Source: Longimicrobium sp.
Lineage (GTDB): Bacteria > Gemmatimonadota > Gemmatimonadetes > Longimicrobiales > Longimicrobiaceae
Length of the DNA: 64,000 nt
Assembly: GCA_036389135.1 (NCBI GenBank)
Contig: DASVQP010000117.1
Location: 62,001-126,000, forward strand
Direction of reading: 5' to 3'
Made by a program: the position numbers and the translations under genes. The notes under the pieces were generated by a model. The model did not search any database, was not told the DNA's origin, and saw only the letters and a program-made list of their open reading frames with translations. Positions within the stretch are counted from its first letter, which is position 1. The number at the start of each line of letters is the position of its first letter. This document shows positions 17,399 through 26,069 of this stretch, in pieces.

Positions 17399-17791
17399 TC
17401 AGGCTTCGAGCACCAGCGCCACGCATTCGATCTCCACGGCGCAGTTGCGCGGGAGGCCGGCGGCCTGCACGCTCGACCGCGCCGGGGCATGGTCGCCGAA
17501 GTGGCGGCCGTACACCTCGTTCATGGCCGTGAAGTCGTTCATGTCGCGCAGGAACACCGTCGTCTTGACCACCGCAGACAGGTCTGAGCCGGCCTCCTGC
17601 AGCACGGCGCGCAGGTTCTTCATCACCTGCTCCGTCTGCGCCACCACGTCGCCCTCGATGAGCTGCATGCTCACCGGGTCAAGCGCGATCTGCCCGGCGG
17701 TGAAGACGAAGCCGCGGGCCACGATGGCCTGGCTGTACGGGCCGATGGCGGCGGGCGCCTGGTCGGTGTGGACCTTTTGAAGAGACGTCAT
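17399..17791 (-). CDS. ridA: RidA family enamine/imine deaminase
   Basis: 130-residue member of the RidA/YjgF family, which hydrolyses reactive 2-aminoacrylate-type enamines. Conserved GPYSQAIVARGFVFTAGQIALDP, the long NLRAVLQEAG segment, TTVFLRDMNDFTAMNEVY and the C-terminal VEIECVALV are present. It lies 8 nt upstream of the phosphohexomutase gene. Confidence 0.93.
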   Translation of the reverse strand: MTSLQKVHTDQAPAAIGPYSQAIVARGFVFTAGQIALDPVSMQLIEGDVVAQTEQVMKNLRAVLQEAGSDLSAVVKTTVFLRDMNDFTAMNEVYGRHFGDHAPARSSVQAAGLPRNCAVEIECVALVLEA

Positions 17792-17800
17792 AGCCTTGGA

Positions 17801-17830
17801 AGTGCGTTGGTGCGTGAGTGCGTGAGTGCG
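17801..17830. repeat. GTGCGTGA octamer repeat
   Basis: GGAAGTGCGTTGGTGCGTGA followed by GTGCGTGAGTGCG: three to four tandem 8-base units between the heptose kinase stop and the ridA start. The same unit family is used at 48776, 55517 and 57544. Confidence 0.7.
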
Positions 17831-17839
17831 CCTTCGGGG

Positions 17840-18838
17840 TCAGGCTTCCGCGCGGTCGGCGAGCATCGCCCGCAGTTCGTCCGGGGCGACGGTGGCGACG
17901 CCGGGTTTCCCCACCTCGATTCCCGCGGCAAGGTTGGCGAGGACGGCGGCCTCCTCGATGGTCGCGCCGGCGGCCAGGGCGACGGCCAGGAACGCCGTCA
18001 CCGTGTCGCCCGCGCCGGAAACGTCGTAGACCTCCCGCGCCTGCGTGGGGATGCGGAACGAGCTGCCGCCCTCCGAGCGCAGCGCCATCCCGTCCTCGCC
18101 CAGCGTCAGGAGGAGGTGGCGGGCGCCGGTCTGGGTGCGCGCGTTCTCCAGCCACTCGTCGTCGCCGGCGCGCACGGGGCTGGCCATGGCCGTGCCCAGT
18201 TCCACCGCGTTGGGCTTGAAGACGGTGGCGCCGCCGAACGCAAAGAAGTTGCGGAACTTGGGGTCCACCACGCTGGGGATCCCCGCCGCCTCCGCCGCGT
18301 CCAGCGCCGTGCGGATCACAGACGGCACCAGGACGCCCTTGTTGTAGTCCTCCAGCACCAGCGCGTCGCACGCGGCGACGGCGGCGCGGACGTGCTCGCA
18401 CAGCTCGGCGGCGCAGTCGTCCGGGAGGTCGTCGTCGCGCTCGCGGTCGAAGCGCACCACCTGCTGCTGCCGCGCCACCACGCGCGTCTTGGTGGTGGTG
18501 GGGCGGTCGGGGCGCTCCACCAGCCGCGCGTGCACCTTGCCGCCGTCCAGCTCCGCCAGCTCGCGGCGGATCTGCGCCCCGGCGGCGTCCATCCCCACGT
18601 AGCCCACCACCTCGCACGCGGCGCCCAGCGCGGCGACGTTGGCGGCCACGTTGGCGGCTCCGCCCAGCGCCGTCCGCTCCTCGGTGACGTGCACCACCGG
18701 CACCGGCGCCTCGGGCGAGATGCGCGACACGGCGCCCACGAGGTACACGTCCAGCATCAGGTCGCCGACGACCACCACGCGAAGGCCGCGCCCGCGCTCC
18801 AGGATCTCGTCCAGCCGCGCCCGCGTGAGCCGCTCCAT
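17840..18838 (-). CDS. rfaE1: D-glycero-beta-D-manno-heptose-7-phosphate kinase
   Basis: 332-residue PfkB-family sugar kinase similar to the kinase half of HldE. It phosphorylates heptose 7-phosphate at C1 for LPS core heptose. GDLMLDVYLVGAVSRISPEAPVPV, GGAANVAANVAALGA and the catalytic loop VSGAGDTVTAF are present. The nucleotidyltransferase half of HldE is absent, as in organisms that encode it separately. The ATG at 18838 directly precedes the conserved domain. Supports a Gram-negative outer membrane. Confidence 0.87.
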   Translation of the reverse strand: MERLTRARLDEILERGRGLRVVVVGDLMLDVYLVGAVSRISPEAPVPVVHVTEERTALGGAANVAANVAALGAACEVVGYVGMDAAGAQIRRELAELDGGKVHARLVERPDRPTTTKTRVVARQQQVVRFDRERDDDLPDDCAAELCEHVRAAVAACDALVLEDYNKGVLVPSVIRTALDAAEAAGIPSVVDPKFRNFFAFGGATVFKPNAVELGTAMASPVRAGDDEWLENARTQTGARHLLLTLGEDGMALRSEGGSSFRIPTQAREVYDVSGAGDTVTAFLAVALAAGATIEEAAVLANLAAGIEVGKPGVATVAPDELRAMLADRAEA

Positions 18839-18939
18839 CCGCCCCAGACGTTCAGTGCACGCTTCCGGGCCCCGGGGCCGGGAAAAGGAGCGCCAATGTA
18901 GGCGGGCGGTGGGGGGGAGACAAGACGGCGCGGGCCCCT

Positions 18940-19228
18940 CCCCGCTCGTTCCTCGCTGCCCCTCCCCCAAAACAACCTGGGGGAGGGGCGCACGCCGGCA
19001 TCTGCCCGTTGCCCGCAGGTCCGTAGGGGCGCGATTCATCGCGCCCGTGCCCGATGCTGATCCGCGCCCCTCGCGCACACCGATGCCCTCGTAGGGGCGG
19101 CCCCGTGTGGCCGCCCGTGCCCGCCCCCGCCCCGATGCCGGCCACCCGCGCGAATCCATGCAAAGGCCCCTCCCCCAGGTAGTTATCGGGGGAGGGGCCG
19201 CGAGTTGACGAGCGGGGGTAGGGGCCTC
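18940..19228. repeat. composite intergenic repeat block
   Basis: The 391-base gap before the heptose kinase contains two oppositely oriented CCCCTCCCCC hairpin modules (18955-18990 and 19169-19228, the latter with AGGTAGTTATCGGGGGAGG), a GTAGGGGCGCGATTCATCG module at 19023 and a GTAGGGGCGGCCCCGTGTGG module at 19091. The module at 19228 begins 5 nt past the response-regulator stop codon. No gene seen. Confidence 0.75.
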
Positions 19229-19229
19229 C

Positions 19230-19601
19230 TCACCACCCCAGCACCTCCTCGATCTGCCGCGCGAGCTCCATCGGATCGAACGGCTTGGTGAGGACGCCGC
19301 TGACACCCAGGTCCTGGAAGCGCGTGCGATCCGAGGCCTGCACCTTGGCCGTCAGGAGGATCACGGGGATCTCCGCGGTGGCCGGTTGCGCCCGCAACGC
19401 GCGAAAGGTGGAGGGGCCGTCCATCTCCGGCATCATCACGTCCAAGAGGATCGCGTCGGGCACGCGCTCCGCGGCGACGCGGAGGCCCTCGGCGCCGGAG
19501 CTGGCGCTGAACACCTCCCAGCCGGCGACCGCCTCCAGCGCGAGCTGCGCCACCTCGCGGATGTCGTCCTCGTCGTCGATCACCAGAACACGTCTGCTCA
19601 T
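19230..19601 (-). CDS. single-domain response regulator
   Basis: 123-residue CheY-like receiver without an output domain. VLVIDDEDDIRE carries the acidic pair, the phospho-acceptor Asp lies in AILLDVMMPEMDGPS, and LLTAKVQ and LTKPFDPMEL supply the Thr and Lys. No histidine kinase is adjacent. Probably acts through protein-protein contacts. Confidence 0.9.
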   Translation of the reverse strand: MSRRVLVIDDEDDIREVAQLALEAVAGWEVFSASSGAEGLRVAAERVPDAILLDVMMPEMDGPSTFRALRAQPATAEIPVILLTAKVQASDRTRFQDLGVSGVLTKPFDPMELARQIEEVLGW

Positions 19602-19631
19602 CAGGGGTGCGGCGGGGTCAGGGGAAGAAGA

Positions 19632-19664
19632 CGCGCTCCGGCCAGTGACGAGGCCGGAGCGCGT
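19632..19664 (-). terminator. terminator of the AT-hook gene
   Basis: GCGCTCCGGCC and GGCCGGAGCGC form an 11-bp stem with an 8-nt loop, followed on the minus strand by GTCTTCTT. Lies 20 nt past the stop of the upstream gene. Confidence 0.65.
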
Positions 19665-19683
19665 TCGAGTGCATGGCGCCGCG

Positions 19684-20265
19684 CTATTCCTCGTCGCCCG
19701 CGCCGTTGGAGCCGCCCGCGGACCCGAGGCGCGCCTGCACGTGCTCCACGCCTTCCTGCGTGATGGCGTATTGCTTCCGCGCCTGCCGCGTGGTTCCCAT
19801 CTTCTTCTTCTGCGTCATCAGCGGCGGGCGCGAGCGCAGGTTCGACTCGATGGCGCGCGTGATGTTGGGAACCGGCAGGCCGTTGCGCTTCAGCTCGGCG
19901 TTGATCGCCTGGCTGGTGACGGTGCGGTCCGGACGGCCCTTGGAGAGCACGTACGCGCCCAGCAGCGCGCGCTCCGCCATCGTCTCCGGACGCCACTGCT
20001 CCACCAGCGCGCCCACCTGCGCCACCGGCCGCCGCGGACCGGTTCCCGAGCCCTTGGGACGGCCGGGACGGCGCTTGACGGGCTCTTCGGTGGCCGTGCT
20101 TTCCTCGGTGGAGGCGCCCGCGGAGGCAGCGGACGAGCGGCCTCCGCCCTGGAAGGCGCGCTGCAGGAGGATGTCGCGCGCGTGCTCCTTGAGCACGGGG
20201 TCGTAGCTGGAAATCGCCGCGTTGATCTCGTCGAGCAGCGCTCTGACTTCACGCAGGTCGGTCAT
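19684..20265 (-). CDS. AT-hook-containing putative DNA-binding protein
   Basis: 193 residues, function unknown. An N-terminal helical segment (REVRALLDEINAAISSYDPV) is followed by a flexible Ser/Ala/Glu linker, an AT-hook core (KRRPGRPKGSG, ~65-75), and a C-terminal half that reads like a winged helix (ALLGAYVLSKGRPDRTVTSQ, TRAIESNLRSRPPLMT, ARKQYAITQEGVEHV). Separated from the macrodomain gene by about 108 bases and ends at its own terminator. A nucleoid or transcription-modulating role is inferred from the AT-hook only. Confidence 0.7.
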   Translation of the reverse strand: MTDLREVRALLDEINAAISSYDPVLKEHARDILLQRAFQGGGRSSAASAGASTEESTATEEPVKRRPGRPKGSGTGPRRPVAQVGALVEQWRPETMAERALLGAYVLSKGRPDRTVTSQAINAELKRNGLPVPNITRAIESNLRSRPPLMTQKKKMGTTRQARKQYAITQEGVEHVQARLGSAGGSNGAGDEE

Positions 20266-20373
20266 AGGGTGTCATGTTCTGGGGCTTTCGCGCGCACGGT
20301 CGTGCGGGCGGAGCTCCACGTTGCGGGCCGGGTTGCGGTCGTGTGGACGCGCAATGTTGCCGGTACGCAACAT

Positions 20374-20895
20374 TTAATCCGCGGCGGCGAGTGCCGTCAA
20401 GTAGTGCTGGTATGCCTCGTCCCCGAAGCACACCACCGTGACCTCTTCCGGAAGCTCGTTCTCGCGAAAGTGTGTGAGCGCGGTGGCGATTGCGATGCGC
20501 GCCGCTCGGGCCAGCGGGAAGCGATAGGCCCCGGTGCTGATCGACGGGAATGCAATGGTGCGCAGCCCGTGCTCCGTCGCGATCGCGAGCGAATTGCGCC
20601 ACGCGGAGGCCAATAGTTCGTCCTCTCCATGGCTACCGTCCTGCCATACCGGCCCCACCGTGTGGATCACCCAGCGCGCCGGCAACCTGTAGCCGCGCGT
20701 GATCTTGGCCTCGCCGGTGCGGCAGCCGCCCAGCATGCGGCACTCGGCGACGAGCTCGGGCCCTGCCGCGCGGTGAATGGCGCCGTCCACCCCGCCGCCG
20801 CCGAGCAGAGAGGTGTTGGCGGCGTTCACGATGGCGTCCACGTCCGCCTTTGTGATGTCGCCGTTGGTGATGCGGATGCGCTCCTGGGGCGTCAT
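20374..20895 (-). CDS. macrodomain ADP-ribose hydrolase/binder
   Basis: 173-residue stand-alone macrodomain. [20 protein letters not shown] and [15 protein letters not shown] form the ADP-ribose pocket seen in YmdB/MacroD enzymes, which hydrolyse O-acetyl-ADP-ribose or mono-ADP-ribosyl groups; [14 protein letters not shown] is the second loop. The ATG overlaps the nicotinamidase stop (ATGA), which places it last in the NAD salvage operon. Confidence 0.92.
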   Translation of the reverse strand: MTPQERIRITNGDITKADVDAIVNAANTSLLGGGGVDGAIHRAAGPELVAECRMLGGCRTGEAKITRGYRLPARWVIHTVGPVWQDGSHGEDELLASAWRNSLAIATEHGLRTIAFPSISTGAYRFPLARAARIAIATALTHFRENELPEEVTVVCFGDEAYQHYLTALAAAD

Positions 20896-21614
20896 GAGTC
20901 GCGCATGGCGAGTCCCGCCGTGGTCATGAGGGCCGCTCCGGAGGCGAGCCAGCGCGCCAGGCTCTCCTCCTCCTTTTCGATCCCCAGCCCCCACGTCGCG
21001 TCGCTGATCAGGGTCACGGGGAGCGCCCGTTGAGGCGCCAGCATTCCCTCCACCGCCTGCTTGACGCACACGTCGCGCGCCACGCCGGCCACGAACACCT
21101 CCACCGGCTTCCTTAGCTCTTCGCGAAGGGCGCGCAGCAGGTCGTCGGTAGCGCGGTTGCCCTCGAACACGTCGAACTTGCTTTTGTGGATGAAGACGGG
21201 CCTGCGTGTCGCTACCGCGCGGCGCGCGGCGGCGCGGGCGTCCTCGGGGGTGGCGGCGCGGGAGAGGACGATGGGGTCCTCGGGGCGGATGGAGGCCAGT
21301 ATCTGCGCGCCCTCCCGTTCGGCCGCGTCGTCCGAGAGGCCCATGCAGTGCGGCGGATAGGTGCCGCGCGACGGGTCGGGCGCCGCGGCGTCGATCTCCT
21401 CGTCCGCGTACGAGTGCCAGTCGCCCGTGTAGACCATGACGTCGCAGCGCGCGCGCATCCACTCCACCGCCCGCTCGATGGCGGGGATCGCCTGCGTGGC
21501 GCCCGCGTCCTCTCCGTTGTCGAAAAGGTCGTGGACGTACAGGCGCCCTCCCTGCTCCGGCGGCAGGAGGAAATCGTTCTGCGCGTCCACCACCCAGCCG
21601 ATGCGGGCCTTCAT
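20892..21614 (-). CDS. pncA: nicotinamidase (isochorismatase family)
   Basis: 240-residue cysteine hydrolase expected to convert nicotinamide to nicotinate. D10 in VDAQNDFL, the metal motif YTGDWHS, PPHCMG, the lysine in [10 protein letters not shown] and the nucleophile Cys in [15 protein letters not shown] match nicotinamidases. Substrate identity is strengthened by context: nadE overlaps it by 4 nt (ATGA) and a nicotinate phosphoribosyltransferase gene is upstream. Confidence 0.87.
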   Translation of the reverse strand: MKARIGWVVDAQNDFLLPPEQGGRLYVHDLFDNGEDAGATQAIPAIERAVEWMRARCDVMVYTGDWHSYADEEIDAAAPDPSRGTYPPHCMGLSDDAAEREGAQILASIRPEDPIVLSRAATPEDARAAARRAVATRRPVFIHKSKFDVFEGNRATDDLLRALREELRKPVEVFVAGVARDVCVKQAVEGMLAPQRALPVTLISDATWGLGIEKEEESLARWLASGAALMTTAGLAMRDS

Positions 21615-22498
21615 CGCGCGCTCCGGCCCGGGTATACGGGCTTGGCGGCGCGCTTCCACGCGGTGGCGTCCACGCGTGCCAGCACCGCCGCGACGACGGA
21701 CTCGGGGATCCCCTCGGGCAGGCTCTCGCCGCGCGCGCGGGCGGCGCCGAAGGCCGGCCAGTAGTGCGCGAGCACCTGATCCGCCTCGCCATAGGTGAAG
21801 CCGAGTTCGCTCTCGTCCGTCTGCCCCGGCCACAGGTCCGCGGAGGGCGCCTTGTCGATCACCACGGACGGGACGCCGGACGCCTCCGCGAGCTGCCACA
21901 CCTCCGTCTTGAGAAAGGGCGAGAGCACTTCCAGGTCGCTCGCCGCGTCGCCGTGGACGGTGAAGTAGCCCAGGAGGTTCTCGGTGCGGTTCTCGGTGCC
22001 CAGGACGAGCGTGTCGCCCGCCATGTTGGCGAACGTGTAGAGGGTGACGGCGCGATGGCGGGCCTTGAGGTTCCCCAGCGCGAGCACCGCGCGCACGTTG
22101 GACGGATCGGCCGCGAGCACGTCGTGCAGCCCCGACGCCGCGGCAGACGCGTCCACCGACGCCGCGATGTCGATCGTCCGCCACTCCGCCTCTGGCAGGC
22201 GCTCGGCCACGGCGCGCGCGTCATTGAGCGACGCCGGCGCCGATGCCGCGTGGCGTCCGCTGCCGTACGGCATCGAGAGGAGGACGACGTTCTCCGGGCC
22301 GAGCGCGCGCGCCGCCACCATGGCCGCAACGGCGCTGTCCACGCCGCCCGAAAGCCCCATCACCACCCGCCGCATCCCCGCCCCGCGCACCACGCCGGCC
22401 AGCCACTCCGCCATCGCCGCCAGCTCCGCCTCCGCGTCGATGCGGAGGGTCGCGGGGATCTCCCGGCGGCTCGTGGAGGTTGCGCTCGCTGTGGTCAT
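21611..22498 (-). CDS. nadE: NAD synthetase, ammonia-dependent type
   Basis: 295-residue enzyme that amidates nicotinate adenine dinucleotide to NAD+. The PP-loop is [32 protein letters not shown] and [18 protein letters not shown] are characteristic NadE segments. No glutaminase domain is present, so free ammonia or a separate glutaminase is required. The ATG at 22498 follows the pncB stop by about 100 bases, which include a repeat arm. Confidence 0.94.
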   Translation of the reverse strand: MTTASATSTSRREIPATLRIDAEAELAAMAEWLAGVVRGAGMRRVVMGLSGGVDSAVAAMVAARALGPENVVLLSMPYGSGRHAASAPASLNDARAVAERLPEAEWRTIDIAASVDASAAASGLHDVLAADPSNVRAVLALGNLKARHRAVTLYTFANMAGDTLVLGTENRTENLLGYFTVHGDAASDLEVLSPFLKTEVWQLAEASGVPSVVIDKAPSADLWPGQTDESELGFTYGEADQVLAHYWPAFGAARARGESLPEGIPESVVAAVLARVDATAWKRAAKPVYPGRSAR

Positions 22499-22567
22499 AT
22501 CGCTCTCCCGTGGTCCAGAGGGATGTTCATCGTCGTTGCGAACTGCACTTCGCACTCTATTTCACTC

Positions 22568-22601
22568 CAAGCACTTAGCACCTAGCACTTAGCACTTCCG
22601 T
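22568..22601. repeat. GTGCTAA heptamer arm after pncB
   Basis: Four imperfect 7-base units. On the coding strand pncB ends TGA and is followed at once by ACGGAAGTGCTAAGTGC, the identical junction seen after HU at 53699. Only one arm is present here; a short GAACTGCACTTCGCACTC nearby is a weak partial copy. Confidence 0.75.
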
Positions 22602-23804
22602 TCACCCCGCCCGCGCCCAATCCAGCCTCACCAGCCGCGGATTGGACCGGAAGCTCCTCCCCACCTTCCCCGCCTCGGCGCCGTCCAGCCGCACCACGTC
22701 CGCGGTGAAGTCGAAGTCGCTGAGGAGGCCGCCGGTGCCGTCGCTGTGGCCCAGCAGGCTGCTCCCCACGCCGTACGCGGCGACGGGGACCTGCTGCGCC
22801 TCGAACTGGCGGATCTTGTTCGGTTTGAAGCCGCCGCTCACCACGATGCCGACCTCCGGGAAGCCCTCCGCGTCGAGCGTCGCGCGCATCTTTCGCACGA
22901 GGTGCGCGTTGACGCCGGTGAGGGAGGCGCGCCCCCAGACCTCCGGGTCGCCGATCAGCGAGTCGTCGATCAGCCGCTCGCTGGTGTCCACGCGCACGGC
23001 GGCCAGCGAGCCGGGGCCGAACTCCGCGCGCATCGCCCGCGCCACCTCCAGCGCGGTGCGGACGGAGTTGTTCTCGTAGTCCACCAGGCTCATCACCTGC
23101 ACCTCCGGCTCCTCCGCGCGCAGGTAGCGGGCGAAGGCGAGCGTGGCGGCCACGGTGTCGCCGCCAAAGGTGGCGATCATGGCGTGCGGCATCGTCCCCA
23201 CCCCCGGCGATCCCCACCAGGAACCGGCCGCGTCGCTGGACACGCTGCGTGCGCCGCCGATCTGCGCCGCGTAGCCGTCCGGCGTCTGCACGCGCCAATC
23301 GTCGTGGCGCGGGGCCATGAAGATGACGGGCTTCCCCGCCGCCGCCTCTACCACGGCACGCGTGTTTGTGGCGACGAGCGAGCGCCGCGCCAGCACCCCC
23401 AGCAGCGGCGTCTCCAGGTGCCCGAACGCGCGGTACGGCCCGGTGATGTGCATCACCGTCTCCCACGATTCCGAGCCCTCGGCGTTGATGGAGTCGCCTT
23501 CCAGCAGGGTGTCGACGGTGAGGCGGGTGTGGTCACAGCCCTCCGCGAGCTGCGTCTGGAGTAGCCGGAGCGCCTCGTAGACGCCGGCCAGGACGCCGCC
23601 CTTCTTGGCGAAGACCTGGAGCGTGACCTCCGGATCGATCCCCGCGTGGCGCAACGTGGCCGTGGTTCGCACGAAGTAGCGGTCGGAGAGCCAGCCCGAG
23701 GCCATTCGCGGGTCGAACTGGAAGAGCCGGGCCGGGAAGCGCGCGAGCCCCTCGTGAAGCTCCGCCTGGCGATCCGCGTCCCCCGCGGGTGATTGCGATG
23801 TCAT
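22602..23804 (-). CDS. pncB: nicotinate phosphoribosyltransferase family protein
   Basis: 400-residue enzyme expected to form nicotinate mononucleotide from nicotinate and PRPP. FQFDPRMASGWLSDRYFVRT at the N-terminus, GTMPHAMIATFGGDTVAATL with the catalytic-loop region, VRVDTSER and VVSGGFKPNKIRQFEAQQVP fit the archaeal/bacterial NAPRTase-like branch. The ATG at 23804 is preferred to one 57 bases upstream that falls in the leader. Preceded by a consensus promoter at 23877-23905. Confidence 0.88.
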   Translation of the reverse strand: MTSQSPAGDADRQAELHEGLARFPARLFQFDPRMASGWLSDRYFVRTTATLRHAGIDPEVTLQVFAKKGGVLAGVYEALRLLQTQLAEGCDHTRLTVDTLLEGDSINAEGSESWETVMHITGPYRAFGHLETPLLGVLARRSLVATNTRAVVEAAAGKPVIFMAPRHDDWRVQTPDGYAAQIGGARSVSSDAAGSWWGSPGVGTMPHAMIATFGGDTVAATLAFARYLRAEEPEVQVMSLVDYENNSVRTALEVARAMRAEFGPGSLAAVRVDTSERLIDDSLIGDPEVWGRASLTGVNAHLVRKMRATLDAEGFPEVGIVVSGGFKPNKIRQFEAQQVPVAAYGVGSSLLGHSDGTGGLLSDFDFTADVVRLDGAEAGKVGRSFRSNPRLVRLDWARAG

Positions 23805-23874
23805 GGTATCGGCCGTGTGTCTCGTGATGAGAACGAATGTACCTAAAAAAGCGAGCGTCACAACGTTCTTAAAA

Positions 23875-23889
23875 CGAGAATAATACTCG
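23875..23889. promoter_or_regulatory. candidate NrtR-type operator
   Basis: Imperfect palindrome CGAGAATAATACTCG (perfect CGAG/CTCG arms around a 7-base AT-rich centre) overlapping the -10 box of the pncB promoter. Position and symmetry suit a repressor site for the Nudix-type regulator encoded just upstream. Binding is inferred. Confidence 0.4.
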
Positions 23890-23905
23890 CGCTGCGCACT
23901 GTCAA
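23877..23905 (-). promoter_or_regulatory. promoter of the pncB-nadE-pncA-macrodomain operon
   Basis: Minus-strand -35 TTGACA (23900-23905, overlapping the regulator stop codon), 17-base spacer, -10 TATTCT (23877-23882). The expected leader is about 65 nt. It allows the salvage genes to be transcribed independently of the regulator gene. Confidence 0.7.
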
Positions 23906-25077
23906 GCTTCCCGCGCGGCGGCGGACGCCTCTTCCCCGCCCTCCAGCGGGAGCCACGGCAGCCGGATGGAGGTCTCCAGGCGCGCGCGCAGCGTGTCTTC
24001 GCGGAAGCGGAAGAGTTCCGGTGGCACGCCTGGCCCGCCGGTGTCGCGCGTGCGCCGCTTCCCCGTGCCGTGCACGATGCGGGGGGCGCGCGTGGCGCGG
24101 TGATCCTTGGCGGCGGCCACCGCGCGCCGGAAGTTGGCGCGGTGCAACGGCCTGCCCGCGATCACCTCGCACCCGGCCTGCAGCTCGTCCAGCGTGAACT
24201 CGGCGCCCAGGAGCGCCATCAGCGCCGCTGGGAGGTACTTGATCTTGCCGCGCAGACGGCCCAGCGCGTCGGCCATGATCTCCCGGTGGTCGAACGCCAT
24301 CGGCCGCCCGAACGCCTTTGCGCCGTCACCGGTGACGCGCCCCCAGGTGTCGCGATGCGCCTCCTCCACCAGCCCCGCCTCCCGCAGCAGGGCGAAGCGC
24401 TCGGAGACGCGCTCCTCGTTCCACTCGCGCAGCCCGAATCCCCAGGCGAACTCCACCCGCTCCGCTCGGTCCCCGCCCTGGCCGCGCGCCCAATCATCGA
24501 GCGCGCGCAAAGCGGATTGCGCCGCCGCACGCCCGTCCGCGGAGCGCAGGTCTTCCCAGGGGAAGTACGTGTAGACGTCCTCCCAGCGCGCGTCAGTGGC
24601 GTCGTCGCCGTGCTGGGGGTCGAAGCCGCCGCCCTCGCGCCGCACCAGCATCAGGTAGGCGTTAGTGGTGACGCGGGAGCCGCGCGAGACCCACTCACCC
24701 GTCCCGGGATCGCGCGCGCCGGCGAACTGGCGCGGGTCGCGGCCGTTGGTGCTGTAGCTGCCGAGCGGCTCCACGTGCTCGGGCGCGGGGCACCCGGTCT
24801 CCTCGCGCAGCTCGCGCAGGGCGGCCTCGCGCGAGTCGCGGTCCCCGGCCCAGTCCATGAAGCCGCCGGGCCACGCGTCGAGCCCGGCGAACGGCTCGCC
24901 GCCGCGCACCACCACGAGCGCCTGGAGCTGCGTGGCGCCTCCTTCGCGGCCCAGCGCGAGGGCGACCGCGTCACCCGTAACGGCGTGGCGCGGATATTCG
25001 CGCGCATCGTACTCCAGCGCCCACTCCGGCGGGTCGCCTCCCGGGTTCACCCCACGCACCTCCGCACCATCCTCCAT
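23902..25077 (-). CDS. NrtR-like Nudix transcriptional regulator, extended
   Basis: 391 residues: an N-terminal Nudix domain (~35-190) and a C-terminal region (~200-330) with the winged-helix character of NrtR regulators of NAD metabolism (KYLPAALMALLGAEFTLDEL, GRPLHRANFRRAVAA). NrtR proteins are usually ~220-240 residues. The Nudix box is altered: REALRELREETGC-like REL-REETG is kept, but the first half (GGFMDWAGDRDS) has extra residues and lacks the usual first Glu, so hydrolysis may be lost while ADP-ribose sensing remains. GGGGGAG precedes the ATG at 25077. The adjacent pncB-nadE-pncA operon supports the role. Confidence 0.75.
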   Translation of the reverse strand: MEDGAEVRGVNPGGDPPEWALEYDAREYPRHAVTGDAVALALGREGGATQLQALVVVRGGEPFAGLDAWPGGFMDWAGDRDSREAALRELREETGCPAPEHVEPLGSYSTNGRDPRQFAGARDPGTGEWVSRGSRVTTNAYLMLVRREGGGFDPQHGDDATDARWEDVYTYFPWEDLRSADGRAAAQSALRALDDWARGQGGDRAERVEFAWGFGLREWNEERVSERFALLREAGLVEEAHRDTWGRVTGDGAKAFGRPMAFDHREIMADALGRLRGKIKYLPAALMALLGAEFTLDELQAGCEVIAGRPLHRANFRRAVAAAKDHRATRAPRIVHGTGKRRTRDTGGPGVPPELFRFREDTLRARLETSIRLPWLPLEGGEEASAAAREA

Positions 25078-25189
25078 CGCTCCCCCTTGCTGACCGGAAT
25101 CATTGCGCGGCACGTTGAGCACGCTGCGGGCCAGCCGGCAAGGGGTCGGGGTTCACATGACGTCTGTCATAAGTCGTGACGGCCGGGAA

Positions 25190-25410
25190 TGGCGCGCGGA
25201 CGCCGGCGGGCGCCGCCGTGGTGGACGCGACCGGCAAGACGCTCCTCGCCGGCCTGATAGACCCGCACACGCACAGCTGCGGCGACGCGCTGCGCGAGGC
25301 GGTCGTTTTCGGCGTGACCACCGGGCTGGACATGTTCACCGACCCACCGCATGGCCGCCACTGCCCGCGCGGAGCAGGCGTCCGGAAGTGCCTGGCGAAC
25401 GCGTGCGCCA
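25190..25410 (+). pseudogene. amidohydrolase N-terminal relic
   Basis: A short frame reads VVDATGKTLLAGLIDPHTHS, then ALREAVVFGVTTGLDMFTDP, the metal-binding start of an imidazolonepropionase-like amidohydrolase. After TDPP the continuation (MAATARAEQASG, from 25352) is in another frame, and nothing recognisable follows. No start with a ribosome site is seen. It is a decayed gene fragment between the regulator and a lipoprotein gene; the rest of 25123-25578 shows no other gene. Confidence 0.6.
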
Positions 25411-25578
25411 GGTCCTGCGCCTCGCCGCCAACGGGGCCGCCGGCGCGGCCGGTGGCGCGGGAGAAGGGCTGGCTGAAGTGGAAGGAGGTTCGGGCAACAA
25501 GATCATTGTATAAGGGCACACACGAGGTAGATTGACCGTGGCAGTTCCTGCGTCATCCCACCCGTTCCCCGAGGTCTG

Positions 25579-26046
25579 ATGCGAAACTCTTTTGTAATTC
25601 TCCTCCCCCTGGCCATGGCGTGCGCCCCCGCGGCGACGACCACGACCGACGGTCCGGCACCCGCGCCGCAGCCCACCGCGGCCGCGCCCGCAACGTGGAG
25701 GACGGGCAACCTGACGGCGACCCTCACCGCCGCCGAATTCCCCGCCGGCGTGCCGCAGGAAGCGCGGGCACAGATGGCCGGCGCGTGGGAGATCCAGTTC
25801 CACCAGGGCAATCACTACGTTGGAATGCACAACGGCAGGCAGGTCGTGGAGGGTAACTACCGGATCGAGGGAAACCAGCTCACGTTCACGGGCCGCGAAT
25901 CCGGCCCGATGGCCTGCCCCACCCCGGCCACCTACACCTGGCAGGTCACCAACGGCCAGGCGAGGTTCACGCTGGTGGGCGACGAACCATGCCGTGGCCG
26001 AGCCGCTGTGCTGACGGCGCGCCCGTTCGCCTTCCAACCCGCATGA
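25579..26046 (+). CDS. lipoprotein of unknown function
   Basis: 155 residues. Signal peptide MRNSFVILLPLAMAC with lipobox LAMAC (Cys15), then a Thr/Pro/Ala linker and a compact domain with WEIQFHQGNHYVGMHNGRQV and YRIEGNQLTFTGRESGPMAC, suggestive of a small beta-barrel (lipocalin-like META/DUF type), which cannot be assigned. Two cysteines in the mature part (CPTP, EPCRG) could pair. A terminator follows directly. Confidence 0.7.
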   Translation: MRNSFVILLPLAMACAPAATTTTDGPAPAPQPTAAAPATWRTGNLTATLTAAEFPAGVPQEARAQMAGAWEIQFHQGNHYVGMHNGRQVVEGNYRIEGNQLTFTGRESGPMACPTPATYTWQVTNGQARFTLVGDEPCRGRAAVLTARPFAFQPA

Positions 26047-26069
26047 TCGAGGCGGTACGCTGAAAACGG

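Noticed and set aside
22568-22601. Insertion-sequence end at the repeat arm
   Set aside because: No transposase, no target duplication and no terminal inverted repeat pair of IS type.
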